Positions 56,701-64,000 of a DNA stretch of 64,000 nucleotides are shown one piece after another. Source of the stretch: Lepidonotus clava. Lineage: Eukaryota; Annelida; Polychaeta; Phyllodocida; Polynoidae. The position numbers were made by a program, and so were the translations under genes. The notes under the pieces are model-generated. The model had not been told where the DNA came from, searched no databases, and saw only the letters and a list, made by a program, of their open reading frames with translations. The stretch lies in assembly GCA_936440205.1 (NCBI GenBank), contig OW387147.1, positions 2,604,001-2,668,000 of the forward strand, in the 5' to 3' direction. The stretch's first letter is position 1. Each line of letters opens with the position of its first letter.

Positions 56701-58820
56701 AGCTAATGACATGAAATATTACTGCTAAAATGAAAGGCCGTAAAGGAAGTAGGATATAAAACTGGGGAGGTTTAGACATCGTCTAGTCTTGATTCAAATC
56801 AGTTACCTTTCTCTGCTGGATCAGGTTGGTAAAAAAAGATATCTCTTATTTTAAAATTGAGACTATTTTTAAAAAGAACAAGTAAAAGGATAACGATAGT
56901 TGTGTGTCATCGTATAAAGCAGTGGCAGATTTAGAGGGGCGCGTGGGTGCATGGGTACGTGCCCACCCCCACCCCATTCATATTTCAGAAGGCAGTCAAT
57001 GCCCCTTTAAGCCCAGGCCTAAATCACTTAGTGCGATTATGATATTCTTTAAATTAGACTAGTAACATGGGTTTGGCAAAGATGTTGGCTCCCATATCCC
57101 CAGTTTTATGGTGGCTGCGTGCTGACGTGGCTGTCTTTTACCTGCCTTTCTTTCCATTAGTTACCTATCAATCATCTTGTTTACGTGCTTTGTCTCAGAA
57201 AAACCCATCAACTCTACCTGAAAAACTAATTTCACTATTCATAGACCGGGAGTTGCAGTCGAAATCTTTTTATTTCTAACCATTCATGAACAAATGTTAA
57301 ACCAAATTGCATGCACGCATAAAGAAACCTTAATATCTAAACCTTTTTTTGCTCCTTTTCTTTTGATTTCTGATACTCTCAAAAAAGGGGTAAAAATTCC
57401 TGAAGGTAGCATTTTTCATGTAGGCCTATAATAGAAAATAAGCAATTCCTGGTTTTGACCCATTTCTTACAATTTTCCTGATTCCTGATAGCTTTGAAAG
57501 CAATTCCAGATGCCTCAGGGGTTATCTCTGATGGTCGGTTACCCCGGCAGTAACCCTCAAAGTCCAAGGACTGGTTCGTTAAGCTGAAGACATGCAATTA
57601 TGCCGCCATCTTGGATTCTGTGGGCACCAGCAACTGATCAGTGGATCTGAAGGTCAAGGTCAGCTGCCAAGGTTCCAAGACCCAAGGTCACCTCTAAAGT
57701 GGACGTGGTAACTCTGTCCACACTGTAGGGCCCTTACGTATGGGGAGGGATGTTGAATCGATGACAGGGGGTGACAAGATGCACATTTGTGCCCTAGGCT
57801 TGGAATATCCTGTGGACAAAGATATAGGTAATCAAAAATAAATCAGACTTTAATCCTTTTTTTTCACTATAAACAATACCAAGAGAAATGACTAATTGAC
57901 TATAAATCACTATTGTAGATTGTTCTCAGAACTATAAATTGTGTAATTACACAAAAATACAAAGAAATACTACCTTTTTGAAAAGTTAAGAGGGATTTTT
58001 GCCCACATTGAGAGCATTTCTTTTTTGTTTCTTTTTTATTTCTGAAATAATCTTCAGGGTAACCACCTGGTCTTCCAGATCAAGTAATACGATATAAAAA
58101 TATAGTCACTGTTATGGGTAATCAAACAAGTTATTACATTTGTTTATACATTAAAGTAGTCAGTCATCATATATTTTATACAGTTTTCAAAAACATGATT
58201 TATAATTGAATATATCAAAATAGTTATTCACATCAGCAGATAATTTGTTCCACAAGATTGTCTCTTTATTAAAAGGGACTAGTGTTATACTTTCCACCAT
58301 TGTACTTCCTCAGTTTTGAATATAAATTACCACAAGTTATTCGATTAGATATCTTCTGTACACCACAACGTTTACTGTGCATAAACATCAAATTTGTTGT
58401 GACAGCAGTAATATAATGTAGGTTTGTTTGGTACTTCAGCACGTAGACACCAAAGCAGCAGGCATGGTAGTGGGTCCTTCTGCTATAGCTCTCCTAACCA
58501 TTCACCCCTGAATGTGAGGATGCTGGGACTTTTTACCCCTGGGCAGTGGTACCTGCCCAAGCACACCCAGCCTATTCAGTACTTCATAAGTAGACTCAGG
58601 TATAAGACCCCTATTATCTAAACCATAAAGTTAAACTGTAAAACCTCTGCCCCATGATTATATTGTAAAATGTTATATAAATTTGGATATTTCAATCCAA
58701 CATTTCCATCATTTGAAACGAGCTATAGATTGGTACTTGAGCAGGTGGCATGGTTCGGAATCTCAATTATTGATATGAGACAATCTTTATAATTCTAGGG
58801 ACAGGTGCCATAAGCATATC
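53748..58820. other. 5-kb stretch without recognisable genes
   Basis: Short open frames only, none with coding character. A possible unpaired hAT-type end CAGTGGCAGATTTAGAGGGG is at about 56921. The phrase 'cttaaagcccggcttacgca' at about 55273 resembles the AAGCCCC MITE ends but has no partner. Positions 57640-57710 contain repeated 'aaggtca' phrases. Exons with unrecognised sequence cannot be excluded. Confidence 0.45.
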
Positions 58821-58822
58821 TA

Positions 58823-59070
58823 AAGCCCCGTACCCACTAGGCGACGTCACGTCGGCATCGGCGTCGGCATAAAATTATTAAACTTGTTTAATATGGATCG
58901 GCGTGGTCTACGGTGGTCCCGTCGGCGTCGGCGTCGGCCGTCGGCGCCGACGGGACCGCCGATTGTGTGTTGGTATGGGTTGTCCAACATGAGTCCACCG
59001 ACGGGACCGCCGACGGGAGCACCGACGCCGATGCAATTCATCAAAAAGTCGCCTAGTGGGTATGGGGCTT
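58823..59070. mobile_element. TA-flanked MITE, AAGCCCC family, copy 1
   Basis: TA at 58821-58822, then AAGCCCCGTACCCACTAGGCGAC; the right end is the reverse complement with one mismatch, followed by TA (59071-59072). The inverted termini are 23 bp. The interior is full of 'gtcggc', 'gccgac' and 'cgacgggaccgccga' motifs in both orientations, so it can fold strongly. No coding function; the R-rich frames are compositional. Confidence 0.8.
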
Positions 59071-59072
59071 TA

Positions 59073-61401
59073 AACTCAAGGTTGGCACACTGCACCTAAC
59101 CCCCCCCCCCCCCCTTCCACCCCTTCCCCCTCCCTCCAGCCCCAGTTCCCCCCTCACCCTGAGATGCTCATCTCTGACAACGAGACAGGTCACGTGACTG
59201 TAACATGTTTTTTACCTGTAGTCCTCCTAACGAGATCTCAGACCAGCCGAGTGGCCAAGAGTTTCCCTCCCCATCGCCTAGTGACTGTTCACTGGGTGCC
59301 CTGTGGCCATCACTGGGTCCTCTAATCATCTGATATGACCTCTAGATGCACGATGAGACTGTGGCCCCATTTTTCAACCAATTTCAGTTGAAAAATAAGT
59401 TGTCTTGTAAAATTATGTTTTTCGCTATAAATCATTACTCAATTCATTAATTCATAAAGGTACATGAGATCTGCTATCCTCAATTGTTATGACAACAAGA
59501 AAATTTTGTCCCAATCATGTATTTCGAGTTGTTTGATAAGTACGTGAGAAGAAAATTGGATATAGTTTTTTCATGTCATGGATCACCAGCCTAATTGCTT
59601 TCTGCAGGACTGACAACAGTTCTTCAGAGTTATGCTACAATCACTGCACTGGGTAATTGATTTTGGAAAGGGAACTACAAAATACAATTATGTTTTTCAC
59701 ATCATTACTGCTATCCCTGCAGGCCTACTGCAGATAACAAGATTGGAGTGCTGTGATGGCACAAAGAAACTTAGTTACTGTTTTTAGATTTATCACAAGG
59801 TTTGGAAACTATAAACCTGCAGACTTGACCAATGTTAGTAATAATCATGTTTTCAATAAAAACATGTAAAATTGTCGGGGTTGAGCTTTACCTATCTCCT
59901 CATAACAATAAACTATGCATAATGTCTTCAGGGACGGATCCAGAGATTTCAAAAACGGGGAGCTCCCTTATGTAAAATTTGAGGTACCCCATCCATGGAC
60001 TGTCGTTTTGTCACAGAAAGCAATTAGGCTGGTGAAATTACCTAAGGACTGGTGAAATGCTTACTGGAAGTGATAATACACGTTTAATGCATGTGATGGA
60101 CATCAATAAAGAAACACCCTTTCACGCAAGTGTTCTATCTTTCTATCCATTTTAGAAGATATGATACAATCCTCTTTCCAATAAGAGGTAGCTATGTTGT
60201 TTTTTGACATCTACTTGGCTTCTATTGATGTGTCTATATAATTCCCATTAGAGGATTAGTACTTAAATACCTGTGGTGCTTTTGTCCTCCTAAGTAGGCT
60301 TTAAACCATCATTTTGTCAATGTATATCAATGTTGTAATTTTCATAAAATTGGCACTTTTCAGCAGATTACGTCAATTTAGACCCAATTTATTCAATATA
60401 GTTCATCATTTTTGCCATATTCATTTAGGTTTGGATGCTATTGAATGTACCAAAGAAGATTTAGACTAAAAACCTGCATTTGGTGGTCACCATATGTAAC
60501 GGATATCCTTTTTTAATAATATTTTGACTATTTTCAACCAAAACTGTCACTTGTAACCAACCAATTTCTTTAGTTTTGCTCATTCCCCCTGTTCACTAGG
60601 TCCTACCCTTCAATTTGAAAGCATACACGTATGAAAGTTTCCACCATTGTTTTAAGGGTGGCTGGGAAGGAATTACTGGGATTATCTTTTTGCTCAGAAA
60701 ATGCTATTTTTTATCGGAAAACGTCATTTTTCACCCAAAACCCGGAGGCTTTGACAACCAAGAAATGGATTTTTGAATTGTATGGAAAATTTGGGTTAGG
60801 AAACTACCTTCAAACCTTTAGGCCTCAGTCACATAAATAAAAGTGCCGCATCTCTTGGACTAATTCCATTGACCCCCTTGTGCATGACATCTTTTATGGA
60901 CAGCTCCTTAATCAGAAGTGTTGGAGGTGGTGACTGGTGGAAGGTGCTGCCACCTAGTGTAACGGTCATCAAACATATAAACCAGCAGAGTGAGGCAAGT
61001 AACGACAGAAAAAAACACACTTTTGACAGGGGCGGATCCGTGCGGATCCAGGGGGTCCTCACCCCCTCCCCACTTTCTTGGGCGTATCCAGGGGTTGGAT
61101 CCAGGCGTGTCTTGAACTCCTTTTGGTGGACTCCTAAACTAGGCAAAGAGGGGGGAACATTGCACGAATAAAGCATGGCCTAGTTTCAGTATTAAACATG
61201 AAGTGACCAACAAAACCACTATAAGCAGCAAAGGCCACAGAGCTCATCACCCACAGAGGTACAAAGTTATCCATGTTCAATAAATAAAAGTAAATAAAGT
61301 ACTTTAAAATTGATTAAACTGAGTTCTTAATTCCTTTATAATTCTATTGGTCTCAATAGATAGAGAAAGGTATGATTTGTTGAGATCAGAGCCAATTCAT
61401 T
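59073..61401. other. non-genic sequence
   Basis: C-rich run at 59101-59160. Unpaired hAT-type left ends occur at about 59929 (CAGGGACGGATCCAGAG) and about 61027 (CAGGGGCGGATCCG). No gene recognised; the open frames at 60631-61176 have no coding character. Confidence 0.5.
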
Positions 61402-61578
61402 GGGGTCCGTCCATAAATGATGTCACACTTTTTCAGAGTATTTTTAGGACCCACCCGACCCCAAATTTAAACTAAATTCTCTAGAATTTGAACATGAATG
61501 TAAGGCCTATTTTTAGGCAGTGTCACACTGTTCAACCTGCCCAACCCCTTATGTGTGACATCATTTATGGACGGCCTC
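61402..61578. mobile_element. MITE with GGCCGTCCATAAATGATGTC termini
   Basis: Left GGGGTCCGTCCATAAATGAT (continuing GTCACAC) and right (reverse complement) GAGGCCGTCCATAAATGATG match over about 26 bp with few differences. The element is 177 bp. Short elements with this 'GGnCCGTCCATAAAT' terminus are widespread in invertebrate genomes (recalled). Superfamily not assigned. Confidence 0.75.
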
Positions 61579-62001
61579 TTGATTATTTCTTAAATTGGCC
61601 ATTGACCACATGTGTCTATCCTTAAGTTTAACAACTTGGGGTAATTGAACACTAATGTCATGGCATCTCAAACTCATCTCTTACATCTTTCCTTTTTATT
61701 ATCATCATTATCACTGCTAATTTTTTCATTGTCGCATTATAGAATACTATGAACTAATCTAGGTTGTTGGACATCGATGGGTATCATTTAACCTGGAGTT
61801 TTTAGATGATAATTCATATAATATTTTCAGTCGGTGAATTCAAATGAGGGCAATTTAGTGTGATAATATAGATCAACAACAATTAAAAGCTATGAGTCGT
61901 TCCCGAACATATAAGGACAGCGGGTTCATAAGGTTGGAGAAGGGAAGCATTTTTGTAGTTGAATGTATGTGAACTGAATAAAGCTCAACAAGTGTCAAAA
62001 T

Positions 62002-62164
62002 CAGTGGCGGATCCAGGGTTTTGAAAGGGGGGGGCGCTATTGGAAAAAATCTTCCTCAATGACTTTTTGGCCGAATTTTACATTAAAAAAGTCTAAAATT
62101 GTCCCCAAAAAAAGTTGGGGGCGTGCGCCGCCAGGCCCCCTCCCCCCCTCTAAATCCGTCATTA
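62002..62164. mobile_element. hAT-type MITE (CAGTGGCGGATC family)
   Basis: The left end is CAGTGGCGGATCCAGGGTTT. The right end CTAAATCCGTCATTA is a degraded reverse complement. The interior 'gactttttggccgaatttta' matches the remnant at 961-1119. Confidence 0.65.
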
Positions 62165-62526
62165 TCTAGAATTACATGTTTCTTAAAGTTATAAGAGTTA
62201 AGGTTATAAAACTATCACAGTAAAAGTGTAAACATAAAATTGTCCAATCCAGCGGACCTGAAAACTATTCTGTACTGTAATGATCATGCCAGAATAAAGA
62301 AAAAGATTAGTTGATGAAAAACAAGTAAAATCTGAAATCATATAAGACCAATCAATGCCCTTATCATTTTCTTTATTTTTATCTAAATAGGATACAATAT
62401 TTGCACAATATGCTCAGCCCTCTCAACCAATGAGAAGCCTGCTGATAAATAACACCCTCATGATTAACAAACTATCTATAGAGAATGCAGGTAAACCCTG
62501 ACAATAATAGCTGGTGCGTTAAACTA

Positions 62527-62689
62527 AAGCCGTGTCCCCAATCATGCGACTAAAATTTTAGTAGCCCCAGTTTTAACTCTTTGTTTCTATGTGCTTGCCA
62601 GCTGGTTGCCATTGAAAGAAAGGGTTAACACTAATCGCTGGGCTACTAAATTCTTAATTCTTAATTACTCTTAAGTGGGGATGGGGCTT
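62527..62689. mobile_element. TA-flanked MITE, AAGCCCC family, copy 2
   Basis: TA (62525-62526), left end AAGCCGTGTCCCCAATCATG, right end (reverse complement) AAGCCCCATCCCCACTTAAG, then TA (62690-62691). The subterminal 'actaaa.tttagtagccc' and 'gggctactaaatt' are also inverted. Shorter than and diverged from copy 1 at 58823. Confidence 0.65.
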
Positions 62690-62691
62690 TA

Positions 62692-63146
62692 CAATACATC
62701 TCATATCAAGTGAATCATTAAAGCCTTTACAATTGTAAATCTACGGAAGTTTCGTTTTGCATCAGAAGCACATGATCCATCTGTTTGGTATTGAATGACA
62801 AGATATTGAAAGTCATAAAAAATTAATGCAAGCATGACATTAAGAGTTATAGAAAATAGGAGCTTTTATTTCAACAACAGTTTGGAGTATAAAACAAAAG
62901 CTATGAAGCCGTTTTATGTGGGCAAAACTGCTGAAGAATGAATTGAATCATTCATTATTCAATTGTAATGACCTTTCTTCTATCAAAACAGCAGTGATTT
63001 CATTATTTACCCAAGCCCCACCTTTGTAATGCCAACTGCCATAGAATACAGAGTGAGCTAGACGCAGTGCCATAGTGCCAGTTCAGATGAATGCTGCTAT
63101 ATAAACTCATACCTGTCACTATGAATTAAATACAGAATACAAGCAA
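62692..63146 (-). other. 3' UTR and flank of the edge gene
   Basis: No other gene. On the minus strand AATAAA occupies 62870-62865, about 280 bases after the stop codon at 63149-63147, suitable as the polyadenylation signal of the minus-strand gene. Confidence 0.45.
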
Positions 63147-63367
63147 CTACCAGAGGGACAAACTTATACCGAAACCCACACTGACACTTGAATATAGGCA
63201 TAATGTGCATTCTGGGGCTAGTCCGTAAAGGGTATACCCCGCACCATTCCCAACAGAGATGGCCTGATATGTAGAGGACCTGACTGCATAGCGGAGGCCA
63301 AACTCACCTCCCAGTGGCAGACCTAACTTGTTCATGGTCTCTAAAAGCCTTCTGAATAGATCTGTCC
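63147..63367 (-). CDS. probable terminal exon of an unrecognised gene
   Basis: Minus strand. A good acceptor 'tttgatgtaatttccag' ends at 63368, and the frame that stays open from there to TAG (63149-63147) starts two bases into a codon. It reads TDLFRRLLETMNKLGLPLGG, then EFGLRYAVRSSTYQAISVGN, GAGYTLYGLAPECTLCLYSS, VSVGFGISLSLW. The mixed, non-repetitive composition and clean open frame from acceptor to stop support a coding exon. The C-terminus is glycine- and serine-rich with alternating hydrophobics, possibly beta-strand. The phase fits a donor G|GTATAA at 63773/63772 in the exon upstream, giving DDIQDV-G-TDLFRR. The protein family is not recognised. Confidence 0.5.
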
Positions 63368-63623
63368 CTGGAAATTACATCAAAAGAGGCGTTATATTTT
63401 CTGTTTTAGATGAGAACAAACATTATTCATTACCCATTCAATTCAGTATCCCCCATATTTACAATAATGCAAGGTGGAACATAGGCATATGATGCACCTT
63501 TTTCATATCAAAATGATTAAAATATGACCATTATTGACATTATGGCTAGCAGTATTACAAGAATATTATTTGAGATGACTATCTCCACATATGAATTTGT
63601 GTTTACTGTTGTGGCCACTGTGG

Positions 63624-64000
63624 TCACTGTGGTAAAACTTGAGTTGATGTTATTGGTTCATCTGAATTCAATGGTTTTAAAGTGACATCTTCTGGAGGAT
63701 CGGTAGGTGTAAGTGTCACTGTGTTTTCAGTAAACATGGAGCTAAATATCACTTCGTATTGGTGCTTTATACCAACATCCTGAATATCGTCAAAGATGTG
63801 TCCAATAATTGTGTCCCTATCTCTTTCTCCAATCATTGATGTCACCCATGCATTTTGTAATGGAAGTGCCTGAGATATACTCACGGTCCTTGTAAAAGAA
63901 TGTGCATTCAAAGAAACCCTCTCTGAAATAGGTATCAGTGTTTCAAACCGATAATAAACATATCCTTCATATGTAGGAATAGCTTCTAGAGAAAATGTGA
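63624..64000 (-). CDS. internal or terminal exon of an unrecognised gene (partial, runs off window)
   Basis: Minus strand, open from the window edge to TGA (63626-63624). It reads TFSLEAIPTYEGYVYYRFET, LIPISERVSLNAHSFTRTVS, ISQALPLQNAWVTSMIGERD, RDTIIGHIFDDIQDVGIKHQ, YEVIFSSMFTENTVTLTPTD and an S/T/P-rich end. Composition is protein-like with no low complexity. Two 3' ends are possible: reading through to the TGA (ending STQVLPQ), or splicing at G|GTATAA (exon end 63773) into the exon at 63367. The latter matches in phase; both could be isoforms. A GTGAGT at about 63889 is another donor-like site but its phase does not match the downstream acceptor. The beginning lies beyond 64000. Family unknown. 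Confidence 0.55.
   Translation of the reverse strand, partial: TFSLEAIPTYEGYVYYRFETLIPISERVSLNAHSFTRTVSISQALPLQNAWVTSMIGERDRDTIIGHIFDDIQDVGIKHQYEVIFSSMFTENTVTLTPTDPPEDVTLKPLNSDEPITSTQVLPQ

Noticed and set aside
58847-59099. Arg/Pro-rich frames
   Set aside because: They lie inside the AAGCCCC MITE and reflect its gtcggc/gccgac repeats.

Overview
This is a stretch of animal nuclear DNA. It has splice signals, signal-peptide genes, a LINE, a Penelope-like retroelement (PLE), tRNA-type SINEs, many short inverted-repeat (MITE-like) elements and an unusually large load of minisatellites. Gene density is very low. No gene identifies the species. The mix of repeats, including a dispersed repeat with a 'cctgctgatcgtataaggcgac'-type core, fits a marine invertebrate, and I lean weakly to a lophotrochozoan such as a mollusc; treat that as a guess.

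Positions 1-29,000 are a repeat-dominated compartment. In order they hold C-rich tracts, a SINE-like repeat and a GC-rich 48-bp minisatellite of about 2.3 kb with a 624-bp higher-order period. Next come a CA-rich microsatellite and a possible 2.8-kb composite DNA transposon (8361-11198) carrying three tandem arrays. A 130-150-bp tandem array and a TTAA-flanked 1-kb element follow, then a 2-kb array of a 20-bp unit. The compartment ends with a fragment bearing a hammerhead-ribozyme-like core beside a perfect 98-bp palindrome, and related 26-bp and 27-bp arrays split by an insertion. Long open frames here are by-products of repeat periods divisible by three.

Positions 29,000-34,600 hold a CACTA-like non-autonomous element, diverged dispersed repeats, one possible 37-residue membrane micropeptide and a tRNA-derived SINE.

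Positions 34,600-43,430 are a tandem duplication of about 4 kb. Each copy carries an intact intronless-coding glycosyltransferase family 61 gene (34864-36303 and 38966-40450, plus strand), preceded by a splice acceptor and followed by the same 20-bp minisatellite. The second copy was later hit by a 5'-truncated LINE, and the first copy shows the empty site. A decayed PLE (about 44096-47530) with reverse transcriptase and GIY-YIG domains follows another array of the same minisatellite.

Positions 47,500-64,000 contain a small secreted-peptide gene (50199-50420) with a TATA box, a signal peptide, a twofold internal repeat and a probable 3'-UTR intron. That intron contains a long fold-back element. 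Several MITEs follow, and at the right edge lie the last coding exons of an unrecognised minus-strand gene that runs out of the window. The three host loci (glycosyltransferases, secreted peptide, edge gene) show no obvious functional link.
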